Source of the DNA: an uncultured Prevotellaceae bacterium
Lineage (GTDB): Bacteria; Bacteroidota; Bacteroidia; Bacteroidales; Muribaculaceae
Length of the DNA stretch: 64,000 nucleotides
Direction of reading: 5' to 3'
Assembly (NCBI GenBank): GCA_947306175.1
Contig: CAMZFV010000006.1
Coordinates: 35,535 to 99,534 of the forward strand
Position 1 is the stretch's first letter; each line of letters begins with the position of its first letter. Of the stretch, positions 39,635 to 47,702 are shown piece after piece. A program made the translations under genes and the position numbers. Below the pieces are notes generated by a model. That model made no database searches. It saw only the letters and a program-made list of their open reading frames with translations, and was not told where the DNA came from.

Positions 39635-40978
39635 ATGAAGAAATATATTTTGATGCCTGTTTTGGCTATCTTCGCCTTGACAGCTGCTGCCCAGGACTTC
39701 GACACCGATCCCACCCTGGAGCTCGAGAATGCCGAGAAGGAAGTGAAGTTCACCGTTGGTGCCCGTATGATGGCCGACGCTGCTTACTATCATAGCGACT
39801 TCACACCTCTGCAGAGCGGCGCTTCGATCACCGATGCCCGTATCCGCACTTCGATGACCTACAAGGACTGGTATTTCTATGCCGACTTCGGTTTTGGTGG
39901 TGGCAAGTTCTCGCAGAAGAACATCTTCCTGCAGTACAGCCATCTGGACAACAACGACAACACCCATGCCGTGAAGGTGGGTTACTACAATGACCCCGCC
40001 GGTTCCATGGCCCGCAACACCTCGCTGGGCAGCTACCACTTCATCAGCCGTCCAGGTTCATCCTATGCGCTGGGCGAAGGCCGTGAACTGGGTATCAGCT
40101 ACAAGTATAACACTGACCGCTTTATGGCTTATCAGGGTGTGTTTACCGAGAACCAGTATAACAAGATTGATGCTGGCTTCAATGGTGTCACCGTAGCAGG
40201 CCGCTACTTGTTCCGTCCCATCAGTGATGATTATCAGACCCTTCACGTGGGCGTGAGCGGACGCTTTGCCCACCTGGGTGGCGGTGAGGTTTACAACAAC
40301 GTGCTCAAGAAATCGTTGCACCTGGGCCAGACTCTGGAGACCCTGGTTGACGAGGACGAGCAGTTTGTGAGCGCTGACCTTGATTGGGCTAACAACGTGG
40401 TAAACGTGGGCGCTGAGGCTCTCTATCAGAACGACAAGTTCTTTGCTCGTGGTGAGTTCTTCTACAAGCATGTGACCAAGAAGCGTGACAGCTATTCACT
40501 CTATATTGATGCCCAGAACAACATCGACGGTTGGGGCGACATCGAATGGTGGGAGAACGCCAACAAGCTGAAAAACAATAACTTCATCGGTGGCTATGTA
40601 GAGGCTGGCATCCAGCTTCTGGGCAATGGCTACAAGTACAACAAGCAGGAAGGCCTGCTGGGTGGTATCGATGGCAAGTCCCTCGAAATCGTCGCCCGCT
40701 ACAACTACACAGGCTTGAACAACCTCACCGATGGTGAGTATTACAACCCTGGCCGTGGTCACTACTATGCCAACGGTTACATGGAGGATTGGCCCGGTAC
40801 TGGCGCTACCAGCGTTGGTGGTGGTGACATCCACAGCGTGACCTTAGGTCTGAACTACAGCTTCAACCGCTATGTGCTGTGCATGTTTGACTACACTTGG
40901 CACAAGCTTGACAAGCCTTTCTTGCCTAATGACAAGAACTTCCATGTGGCTCAGGCCCGTGTACAGTTCACATTCTGA
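39635..40978 (+). CDS. Outer-membrane porin, phosphate-selective porin O/P-like
   Basis: A 447-residue protein with signal peptide MKKYILMPVLAIFALTAAA. The long series of amphipathic strands with Y/F girdles and a C-terminal aromatic residue (ARVQFTF) fits a 16-strand porin, and the layout resembles the OprO/OprP family. As the last gene of the glp cluster it probably lets glycerophosphodiesters or phosphate esters into the periplasm for GlpQ. It ends just before a strong intrinsic terminator. Confidence 0.8.
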   Translation: MKKYILMPVLAIFALTAAAQDFDTDPTLELENAEKEVKFTVGARMMADAAYYHSDFTPLQSGASITDARIRTSMTYKDWYFYADFGFGGGKFSQKNIFLQYSHLDNNDNTHAVKVGYYNDPAGSMARNTSLGSYHFISRPGSSYALGEGRELGISYKYNTDRFMAYQGVFTENQYNKIDAGFNGVTVAGRYLFRPISDDYQTLHVGVSGRFAHLGGGEVYNNVLKKSLHLGQTLETLVDEDEQFVSADLDWANNVVNVGAEALYQNDKFFARGEFFYKHVTKKRDSYSLYIDAQNNIDGWGDIEWWENANKLKNNNFIGGYVEAGIQLLGNGYKYNKQEGLLGGIDGKSLEIVARYNYTGLNNLTDGEYYNPGRGHYYANGYMEDWPGTGATSVGGGDIHSVTLGLNYSFNRYVLCMFDYTWHKLDKPFLPNDKNFHVAQARVQFTF

Positions 40979-41049
40979 TGATAAAGGAGACCTCTGACTA
41001 CCATTTATCATAATACATTGTTTTTTTATCAATTTTTTCCTATCAATGG

Positions 41050-41089
41050 ATCCCGCCTCACCCGCGATTGGGCTAGGCGGGATTTTTTT
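41050..41089 (+). terminator. Intrinsic terminator of the glp operon
   Basis: ATCCCGCCT (41050-41058) pairs with AGGCGGGAT (41075-41083) and is followed by a T7 tract. Confidence 0.85.
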
Positions 41090-41108
41090 GTATGAGGCCG
41101 TCGGGACG

Positions 41109-41181
41109 AAATGTAGAGACGCAAAATCTTGCGTCTCCGTTGGACAAAAAAAGAGACGCAAGATTTTGCGTCTCTACATTT
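41109..41181. repeat. REP/REPIN-like palindrome with GAGACGCAAG arms
   Basis: Two 29-nt arms (41109-41137 and 41153-41181) are exact inverted copies around a 15-nt loop. Each arm is itself nearly palindromic (GAGACGCAA..TTGCGTCTC). This sequence type, tagagacgcaag/ttgcgtctcta, is a widespread interspersed repeat. It lies between a convergent terminator and a minus-strand gene. Confidence 0.75.
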
Positions 41182-41199
41182 TAGTATCTAGTTGGGAAG

Positions 41200-42822
41200 T
41201 TACTTCACAACCTTAACGGCGCTGGTGGTGCCGTCGGTGTAGGTGGTTACCTGGATGGTCATGCCCTCGGGCTGTGCCATCTCCTGACCCATTACGTTGA
41301 AGTAGCGTACGTTGGCAACGGTCTTGCCGGCGTTCAGCTCGTCCACGCTGGTAAAGCCAGCCTGAGCGGCATAAACGAAGTACTCATTACCCTCGGGATT
41401 GATGGCAACACCCATATTGTAGTTGTAGCCTACGGGCAAGGTGTAGAAGCCTTCACCCTCAACCAACTGGTTGTCGAGAGCGGTGCCGAGAACGGTGGCA
41501 ACCTCTTCGTCGTTAGCGCCATAGCGAACACCGTCGATCATGATGTAGTAGTCAACGTTGTGACGCTCACCGGGATTCTGGGCATCATAGTTAACGTAGC
41601 CATAGGTGTCATAATCGAGCGACAGGGTGGTGGTGTAGTCACCATTGGCTCCCTCATACATCTCGTACCATACCTCCTCGCCGTTAGCGTCGATAGCTAC
41701 CAGCCAGTAACCCTGCATGTGAGGATCGGGTGTGGGAGGCTCGGGCTGATCATAGACTTCGAAATAAACAATGTCGCTGGCATTCTTCACGCCGTCAACG
41801 GTGTAATAAACTTGGATACCGATGCGCCAGGTGAAGAAGGGATTGTCGCCCTCGTTGGTGCGATAGAAGTAAACGCGGCGCAGGTAGAAGTCATAACCAC
41901 TGTAACCATAGGGGATTTCGGTCATGTCGGTGTCAAAGCCGTTGCTGGGACCGTAGGTGTCGTAGTCGAAGGTGAACAACTGATCATCGTCGGTGAAGAT
42001 GCTGTAGGTCAGGCCGTCAGGATCCAGCGGGTTGCCGTCAACGTCAACCAGGTTGATGTCAAAGTCAAAGCGGGTGAAACCTGACTCGTCGCCGCAGTCA
42101 TAGAATGCCACTGCCTCGGGGTTAGCAGGAACGGCGGGAAGGGCGTCGCCGAGCTTGGTCCAAACCGTTTTCCACTCGATCGTGGCAAGCGAGCCGTCAT
42201 CACTCCATACGCCGGTCAGACCAGTAGCCACGCAATCATAGGGGTAGTCGGCATACATGTCGCCATCGCTGCCCTCCATGGTGATGGTGCCAGTTTCGGG
42301 GTCGATGTTATAGATGACCTCGGTGGCGCGGTCGTCAACAATGAAATCGAGCCAGTAGAAACCTTCACCCAGGTCAATGACTTCGGTTGAGCCCCAAGTC
42401 AGGACCACGCCATAGCCATACTCCTCGTTGTAGGCTACGTACTGTCCCAGGGGAACAGCGATGGATAATCCGTCGTCGCTCAATTCGCCTTCCACCCAAA
42501 CGCCGGTACCTTCGGCATAGCACAGGATATCCTGGATGTAAACGGTCTTGCCGTCCTCGGCATAAACCACCTTGACACGGCCAGTCTGTTCAGCGGGTTC
42601 GTAGCCGTAGAGGCTGGAGAGGATGTACTCGCCGCCGCGCATGTAGTTAACCACGGTGCCCTCTGGCTGCTCAGTGATGAGGTCAACACGCTCGGGAGCC
42701 TTAATAGATGTGGCATGTGACGCCTTTTCCATCGGGCGATAGGCGTTGCCCTTAGAATAAACACCTGCCGACGCAGTCAATGCGACGGCCACGGAAATGA
42801 AAAGTAATGCGAATTTTTTCAT
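41200..42822 (-). CDS. Secreted acidic protein with T9SS-like C-terminal domain
   Basis: A 540-residue exported protein; signal peptide MKKFALLFISVAVALTASAG. The mature part is acidic and rich in D, E, Y and G, with repeated beta motifs and a middle section (VDLNPEAVAFYDCGDESGF-like, YDTYG repeated) shared in style with the window's dockerin proteins. The last ~45 residues (VANVRYFNVMGQEM ... IQVTTYTDGTTSAVKVVK) resemble a sorting domain and closely match the end of the protein at 55724. It is probably surface-exposed. No catalytic motif is seen. Confidence 0.75.
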   Translation of the reverse strand: MKKFALLFISVAVALTASAGVYSKGNAYRPMEKASHATSIKAPERVDLITEQPEGTVVNYMRGGEYILSSLYGYEPAEQTGRVKVVYAEDGKTVYIQDILCYAEGTGVWVEGELSDDGLSIAVPLGQYVAYNEEYGYGVVLTWGSTEVIDLGEGFYWLDFIVDDRATEVIYNIDPETGTITMEGSDGDMYADYPYDCVATGLTGVWSDDGSLATIEWKTVWTKLGDALPAVPANPEAVAFYDCGDESGFTRFDFDINLVDVDGNPLDPDGLTYSIFTDDDQLFTFDYDTYGPSNGFDTDMTEIPYGYSGYDFYLRRVYFYRTNEGDNPFFTWRIGIQVYYTVDGVKNASDIVYFEVYDQPEPPTPDPHMQGYWLVAIDANGEEVWYEMYEGANGDYTTTLSLDYDTYGYVNYDAQNPGERHNVDYYIMIDGVRYGANDEEVATVLGTALDNQLVEGEGFYTLPVGYNYNMGVAINPEGNEYFVYAAQAGFTSVDELNAGKTVANVRYFNVMGQEMAQPEGMTIQVTTYTDGTTSAVKVVK

Positions 42823-42881
42823 AATAAAATTGTTTGATAAATATTATAAATAAAAAAGATATCGTTATTGTTTAGTTGCCT

Positions 42882-45074
42882 TTAAAGGTGGCTCAACAGG
42901 TAATCAATCAAAGCCACAACGTCATTCACTGTGATTTGTCCGTCACCGTTCACATCGCTGCAGACATCGACGAAGGACATCTGATCCTGTCCCAAGAGGA
43001 AATCAATTAAAGTAGTGATGTCGTTGATGCTGACGATTCCATCGCCGTTTACATCCATGTGCACGAGTGGGACAATCTTATTGAAGCTGCTCCACCACTC
43101 GGTGGTCTGATAGGCTTCTAGCGCGTCCTGTGGCACATGCAAGGAGCCCCTGGTGTAGGAATAGCTGTCAAAACAAGCCTCATTCAGCATCTCGGGAGGC
43201 GTGAGCACGAGGCTGGTGACATTGCGCAGGTTGTTGCATCTCAAGAAAGTGTCATGACCGATGGACGTCACCCCGCTGCCGATAGTGACACGCCTCAAGG
43301 CTGTACAGTTGCAGAAAGCATAATTACCAACAGTAATCACCGTATTGGGTATGGTGAAGTGTGTCATGCTTTTGCAAGACCCAAAGGCGTCTTCACCGAT
43401 GACCTTGACCGAAGCGGGTATCTCAAGCGGTTGCAGACTGGTACAGCTGACAAAGGCATAAGGAGCAATCTCGGTCAGGGAATTGGGGAGTTCGATTTCA
43501 CGCAGTTCGTAGCAGTTCTCAAACATCCTGATTCCCAGTGCCGTAAGATTGTTGGGCAAGTTGATGTCTGTCAACTTGAAACAGTTGGCAAAAGCTTCTC
43601 TCTTGACAGTGGTGATCGACTCGGGCAGAACGATTTCAGTAATGGAACTGCACCCGTTGAAGGTCTCCTCCTCGATGGTGGTAACCTGGTCGGGGATGTT
43701 GACGTCAACCAGGCTACGGCACCACTTGAAAGCCCCTTTACCGATTTCACTTACAGTGTTTGGGATTTCGAGCTGTTCCAGTTCCTCGCATTCGAGGAAG
43801 GCGAAGTTGCCGATCTTGGTCAGATAGGTCGGCATCGTGACTGTTTTGAGATGACGGCAGAACTTGAACGTTGACTCAGGAATGCTGTCTATGTAGAGTG
43901 GCATTCTCACGCTGAGCAAGGTGTCGCAATACTCAAATACCGATTCTCCCATCGTTTCCACGGTGTCGGGCATGTGAACCGAGGTCAACCGGGTACATGC
44001 ATAAAAAGCCTCAGGTGCAAAGTGTTTCACCGAATTGGGAATCACAATACTCTTCAATCCGGAGTAATTGAATGCTAACCGCCCAATGGAAGTGACAGAG
44101 GATGGAATGGTGAGGCTGGCCAGGCTGTCACATTCACAGAAGAGAAATGTCTCGATCGCAGGCAACGAGTCCGGCAGGTGGACATTCTCCAGGCGCGTGC
44201 AGCCAAAGAAGGCACTCTCGCCAATTGAAGTGACCGAGTTGGGAATATAGATGCTGGTCATGTTGCTGCATCCGGAAAAAGCGCCCCTCTCGATGGTCTT
44301 GACCATGGGTGGGATGTCAATGTCGGTCAGAGACGTGCAACCGTCAAAAGCGGCCCATTCAATAGTGGTGACAGAGTCAGGCCATTCGATGGTCTTCAAA
44401 CTCTGACATGCTTGGAAAGTAAAGCCCTTGACCTTTGTGAAATATTTGGGCAGTTTAGCGTGAGTCAGGTTGGTGCAATTGCGGAATGTGGTGGTTCCCA
44501 TTGAAATGATGGAGTCAGGCAAGTTGACGATGGTCAATGCGCTACACTCGTCAAACACACATGTGCCGAAGTACTTAACGGAATTGGGGATGCTGATGCG
44601 GGCCAGGCTGGAGCAGCCGGCGAAAGCAAAATCTCCGATTTCCTCCACCGAATTCGGGATATTCACATACGTCAGGCTTGTACAGCCATAGAACATGTAC
44701 ATGCCCAGGTATGTCGCCTGGTTGGGGATGTTGATGCTCTCAAGCCCCGAGCATCCGTAGAATGCCTTCCAGCCCGTTGATGTGATGGAGTTGGGTAGGG
44801 AGACGCTTGTTAATTCCGTGCAGTTGAAGAAGGCCGAGTCTCCGATGTGGGTGACAGTATAGGTCCTGTCTTGGTAAGTCACTTCGCTTGGAATCACTAT
44901 CTCACCGCTGTAGGGCAAATCGCCCCTCGCAATCTTGACTGTGGTCCCACCCGATGATGGATAGACCGTGTAATAGATACCTTCAACCTCGAAATCATAA
45001 GCGAGCACCGTTGATGCCAAACAGGCAAGAACAAGTGTCACCGCAATTCTCATGATAGAAAAATGATTTTTCAT
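42882..45074 (-). CDS. BspA-type leucine-rich-repeat surface protein with dockerin
   Basis: A 730-residue exported protein. A signal peptide (about residues 8-25) is followed by a short beta domain and then some 24 tandem BspA/LRR_5 repeats of ~23 residues with the pattern IP-x-SV-x2-IG-x-x-AF-x-x-C-x-x-L. The C-terminal ~60 residues form a dockerin with two complete calcium loops (MDVNGDGIV and SDVNGDGQI), each followed by an LIDFLL-type helix. BspA-type proteins bind fibronectin or other host and microbial surface molecules in some species. A later ATG at 45053 is an alternative start. Confidence 0.9.
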   Translation of the reverse strand: MKNHFSIMRIAVTLVLACLASTVLAYDFEVEGIYYTVYPSSGGTTVKIARGDLPYSGEIVIPSEVTYQDRTYTVTHIGDSAFFNCTELTSVSLPNSITSTGWKAFYGCSGLESINIPNQATYLGMYMFYGCTSLTYVNIPNSVEEIGDFAFAGCSSLARISIPNSVKYFGTCVFDECSALTIVNLPDSIISMGTTTFRNCTNLTHAKLPKYFTKVKGFTFQACQSLKTIEWPDSVTTIEWAAFDGCTSLTDIDIPPMVKTIERGAFSGCSNMTSIYIPNSVTSIGESAFFGCTRLENVHLPDSLPAIETFLFCECDSLASLTIPSSVTSIGRLAFNYSGLKSIVIPNSVKHFAPEAFYACTRLTSVHMPDTVETMGESVFEYCDTLLSVRMPLYIDSIPESTFKFCRHLKTVTMPTYLTKIGNFAFLECEELEQLEIPNTVSEIGKGAFKWCRSLVDVNIPDQVTTIEEETFNGCSSITEIVLPESITTVKREAFANCFKLTDINLPNNLTALGIRMFENCYELREIELPNSLTEIAPYAFVSCTSLQPLEIPASVKVIGEDAFGSCKSMTHFTIPNTVITVGNYAFCNCTALRRVTIGSGVTSIGHDTFLRCNNLRNVTSLVLTPPEMLNEACFDSYSYTRGSLHVPQDALEAYQTTEWWSSFNKIVPLVHMDVNGDGIVSINDITTLIDFLLGQDQMSFVDVCSDVNGDGQITVNDVVALIDYLLSHL

Positions 45075-45300
45075 CTCTTAATACCGACGCCCGTGCAGTC
45101 CCCACGTGCGATTAGTTAATTGAGAAACGTGAACTGTATGCCACCTGTGTCTTGCTGTTCCAATCCATTCTCAACACATCGCGACATAACGTCTCTTGTT
45201 ATTGTGGCACGCAGACAAGCCTGAAAGGTCGCTACATACAGATAGGGCTTGTCAAGCCATGCCGTCATTCCTAGCTTGAAATGTTCACGTGGCAAATATA
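45075..45300 (-). promoter_or_regulatory. Promoter and long leader of the BspA-LRR gene
   Basis: The minus strand has TATATTTG at 45293-45300 (TAnnTTTG). The leader would be about 210 nt. ACGTGAAC (45127-45134) and its exact complement GTTCACGT (45283-45290) near the leader ends could close a long-range stem. No known riboswitch pattern is recognised. The rest of the gap to 45451 holds only the next promoter. Confidence 0.4.
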
Positions 45301-45416
45301 CGTAAATAATTTTGAAAACCTGCTAATATCTTGGGTGATTATGGCTAGGTGTAGATAAAAATCAAGAACTTTGGCAACTGTGGAGCATGATTGTGCGTTA
45401 TTACCAAAACTTTCAC

Positions 45417-45424
45417 TATATTTG
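45417..45424 (+). promoter_or_regulatory. -7 box of the AGCS symporter gene
   Basis: TATATTTG matches TAnnTTTG, 27 nt before the ATG at 45452. A weak ATTG lies at 45390-45393. Confidence 0.5.
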
Positions 45425-45451
45425 CACTTTCAACCTTAACAAAGACCTTAG

Positions 45452-46822
45452 ATGATGGATATCTTGAATGATTTTTTTGCGACCCTGAGCGGCTATCTGT
45501 GGGGATGGCCCATGATTATCCTGTTGCTGGGAACACACGTTTACCTTACCTTCAGGCTGGGCGTGCCGCAGCGCAAGCTGTTGACGGCCATGCGTCTGTC
45601 GGTGAGCCGCGACAAGGAATCGACCGGCGACGTGTCACAGTTCGGTGCGCTGGCTACGGCGCTGGCGGCGACCATCGGCACGGGTAACATCGTGGGCGTG
45701 GCCACAGCGGTTGCCCTGGGAGGCCCCGGTGCGGTGCTGTGGTGCTGGCTGTCGGGCGTGTTCGGCATCGCCACCAAGTACAGCGAGGGTCTGCTGGCCA
45801 TCAAGTATCGCGTCAAGGCCGATGACGGGCGCATGTTGGGCGGTCCCATGTATGCGCTGGAACGTGGTTTGGGCTGGAAGTGGCTGGCGGTGCTCTTTGC
45901 GTTGTTTACGGCGCTGGCATCCTTCGGCATCGGTAACACGGTGCAGGCCAACGCCATTTCCACGATTGCCAATGAGTCCTATGGCATTCCCGCATGGTTG
46001 ACGGGTTCTGTCGTGTGCTTCTTCACGGCCCTCGTGCTGCTGGGCGGCATCAAGAGTATCGCCCGCGTGTGTGGCGCCTTGGTGCCCTTCATGGCTTTCT
46101 TCTATGTGCTGGGTTGTATCTATATCCTGATCGCTAACGGGCAGTACGTCTGGCCCGCCATCAAACTCATCTGTGAATCGGCCTTCACGCCGCAGGCTGC
46201 AGGCGGCGGCTTTGCAGGCACGACCGTCATTATCGCGGCGCGCATGGGTATCGCCCGAGGCCTGTTCAGTAACGAGTCCGGTCTAGGCTCGGCGCCGATT
46301 GTGGCCGCCGCTGCCCAGACGCGTAATCCCGTCCGTCAGGCATTGGTGTCCTCGACGGGCACTTTCTGGGACACAGTAGTCATCTGCGCTTTCACGGGTC
46401 TGGTGATTGTGAGCTCTATCATTGCCTATCCCGACATCAGCAGCACCGACGGCGCCGCCTTGACCAAGGCCGCTTTTTCCAAGATTCCCTATGTGGGCAC
46501 CCCGCTGTTGACATTCGGCCTGCTGACGTTCGCCTTCACCACCATCCTGGGCTGGTGCTACTATGGCGAGCGTGCGGTGGAGTACCTCAAGGGCAAGCGC
46601 TGGATGCTGGCCTATCGGGTATTGTTCGTTGCGATGGTGTTTGTGGGCAGTATTGTCAGCCTTGACGTGGTGTGGAACGCCGCCGACTGCATGAACGCTC
46701 TCATGGCGATCCCCAACCTCGTGGCCTTGCTGCTGTTGAGCGGTGTTATTGCCCGCGAGACCAAACATTACCTCTACGAGAACCGCCTGGACCACCACGC
46801 CTCCAGCGACGAGCAGGAATAA
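45452..46822 (+). CDS. Sodium:alanine/glycine symporter (AGCS family)
   Basis: A 456-residue inner-membrane carrier with about ten helices. The AGCS signature region is GALATALAATIGTGNIVGVATAVALGGPGAVLWCW, with later conserved segments RMGIARGLFSNESGLGSAPI and TILGWCYYGERAVEYL. The family (AlsT/AgcS, YaaJ) imports alanine or glycine with Na+. It is a single-gene unit with its own promoter and a downstream inverted-repeat terminator. The exact amino acid cannot be assigned. Confidence 0.92.
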   Translation: MMDILNDFFATLSGYLWGWPMIILLLGTHVYLTFRLGVPQRKLLTAMRLSVSRDKESTGDVSQFGALATALAATIGTGNIVGVATAVALGGPGAVLWCWLSGVFGIATKYSEGLLAIKYRVKADDGRMLGGPMYALERGLGWKWLAVLFALFTALASFGIGNTVQANAISTIANESYGIPAWLTGSVVCFFTALVLLGGIKSIARVCGALVPFMAFFYVLGCIYILIANGQYVWPAIKLICESAFTPQAAGGGFAGTTVIIAARMGIARGLFSNESGLGSAPIVAAAAQTRNPVRQALVSSTGTFWDTVVICAFTGLVIVSSIIAYPDISSTDGAALTKAAFSKIPYVGTPLLTFGLLTFAFTTILGWCYYGERAVEYLKGKRWMLAYRVLFVAMVFVGSIVSLDVVWNAADCMNALMAIPNLVALLLLSGVIARETKHYLYENRLDHHASSDEQE

Positions 46823-46842
46823 TCTTGCGCTATAGATTAAAC

Positions 46843-46900
46843 GACAAGAAGGACAAAGCTTTTATTATCAATAGATTAATATGGCTTTGTCTTTCTTGTC
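46843..46900 (+). terminator. Inverted-repeat terminator after the AGCS gene
   Basis: GACAAGAAGGACAAAGC (46843-46859) pairs with GCTTTGTCTTTCTTGTC (46884-46900) with one mismatch. T-rich sequence follows. Confidence 0.7.
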
Positions 46901-46944
46901 TTTTTCGTCTTCTGCTCTAGAAAAGATTTTTTTCGGTGAAAATG

Positions 46945-46975
46945 GTTGGTGGTTCGGGAAAAAGCAGTACCTTTG
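46945..46975 (+). promoter_or_regulatory. Promoter of the SRP-like RNA
   Basis: A GTTG sequence (46945-46948) and a -7 box TACCTTTG (46968-46975) are separated by 19 nt. The RNA would start at about 46981. Confidence 0.65.
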
Positions 46976-46980
46976 CAGCC

Positions 46981-47077
46981 GGGTAAGTCCTACACGGCCA
47001 GCTCCCTCCCAATCCCCCAGGCCTTGACCGGAGCAAGGGTAACGAGGTTGTAGCGGCGCGCTGTAGCTCACTTGCCC
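46981..47077 (+). ncRNA. ffs: Structured small RNA, probable bacterial SRP (4.5S-type) RNA
   Basis: About 97 nt with no ORF. The ends pair exactly: GGGTAAGT (46981-46988) with ACTTGCCC (47070-47077), and CTACA with TGTAG extends the stem. The central part (CCCCCAGGCCTTGACCGGAG then CAAGGGTAACGAGG) resembles the conserved SRP tip, which usually reads GG(A/G)-closed by CC/GG with AGCA on the 3' side. A T7 tract follows at 47078-47084. It has its own promoter and no coding neighbour. The apical loop is not a perfect match to the standard GGAA tetraloop, so another structured RNA is possible. Confidence 0.6.
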
Positions 47078-47147
47078 TTTTTTTGTACCCTTACGTGAGG
47101 TGAGGATTGGAAGGGCGGTGTGCCATAATTGCATTGCCTAATATAAT

Positions 47148-47259
47148 GACCGCCCTAACGGGCGGGAAATTTATCAAATTGAAATAAAAATTATAATATT
47201 GATAATTTTATAATAAAATTTTTTCTAATTTGAATAATTTCCCGTGCGTTAGCACGGTC
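47148..47259. mobile_element. MITE-like element with terminal hairpins
   Basis: The element begins GACCG and ends CGGTC. Each end holds a perfect hairpin: CCGCCC-TAAC-GGGCGG (47150-47165) and CCGTGC-GTTA-GCACGG (47242-47257). Inside, GGGAAATTTATCAAATT pairs with AATTTGAATAATTTCCC around a very AT-rich core. The 112-bp size, no ORF and double-hairpin ends fit a non-autonomous element, possibly IS200/IS605-related. No transposase is in the window. Confidence 0.5.
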
Positions 47260-47340
47260 AAAGTTTTCAGACGATATTTATGACACACCTTCTACATTTT
47301 TAATGGGTGTCGGGGCATGAAATGGGGTGGGGGAAAAGCA

Positions 47341-47373
47341 AAACGGCTCCGCACGAAATGTGCGAAACCGTTT
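47341..47373 (-). terminator. Terminator of the tRNA-Val gene
   Basis: AAACGG (47341-47346) pairs with CCGTTT (47368-47373), with an inner CGCAC/GTGCG stem. It lies just downstream of the tRNA on the minus strand. Confidence 0.65.
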
Positions 47374-47375
47374 GT

Positions 47376-47453
47376 TGGTGGGCAGTGAGGGATTCGAACC
47401 CCCGACCCTCTGCTTGTAAGGCAGATGCTCTGAACCAACTGCGCTAACTGCCC
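47376..47453 (-). tRNA. tRNA-Val (anticodon UAC)
   Basis: The minus strand folds as a complete cloverleaf: acceptor GGGCAGT/ACTGCCC, D-arm GCGC..GAGC region, anticodon stem TCTGC/GCAGA with loop CTTACAA (anticodon TAC), and T-arm GGGGG-TTCGAAT-CCCTC. The terminal ACCA is encoded (47376-47379). It reads GUA and other valine codons. Confidence 0.95.
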
Positions 47454-47472
47454 GTTGCTGTCAAAAGCGATG

Positions 47473-47503
47473 CAAAGGTACTGCTAATTTTTGAACCACC
47501 AAA
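47473..47503 (-). promoter_or_regulatory. Promoter of tRNA-Val
   Basis: On the minus strand the -7 box is TACCTTTG (47473-47480) and the -33 box is TTTG (47500-47503), spacer 19 nt. Confidence 0.65.
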
Positions 47504-47614
47504 AAAAATCGCACTTTTTTTTCAAAAAATGATGTTTTTTTTGAAAAAGGGGCGATTTTGGGCGGTTTTTAAGGAAGAAAATGGTAACTTCGTGGCCAGA
47601 ATTCACCATATCTT

Positions 47615-47654
47615 CTAGTTTTTCTAGACAATCTAGTAATTCTAGATCTTCTAG
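47615..47654. repeat. Five CTAG units at exact 9-nt spacing
   Basis: CTAG occurs at 47615, 47624, 47633, 47642 and 47651, each separated by five variable A/T-rich bases. It lies 50-90 nt upstream of the DJ-1 gene. No coding role is seen. Confidence 0.7.
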
Positions 47655-47702
47655 GGAATATAGCAAGTAGAGAACTATCATTTTAATATATTATAGAGAG
47701 AA

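Noticed and set aside
42882..45074. Regular ~69-nt periodicity resembling a CRISPR or satellite array
   Set aside because: The period is that of the 23-residue BspA leucine-rich repeats in an open coding frame; units are not identical and no spacers exist.
47112..47156. AGGGCGGT/ACCGCCCT pair as a tRNA-linked attachment site
   Set aside because: It is not duplicated at the tRNA and is explained by alternative pairing of the MITE-like element's end hairpin.
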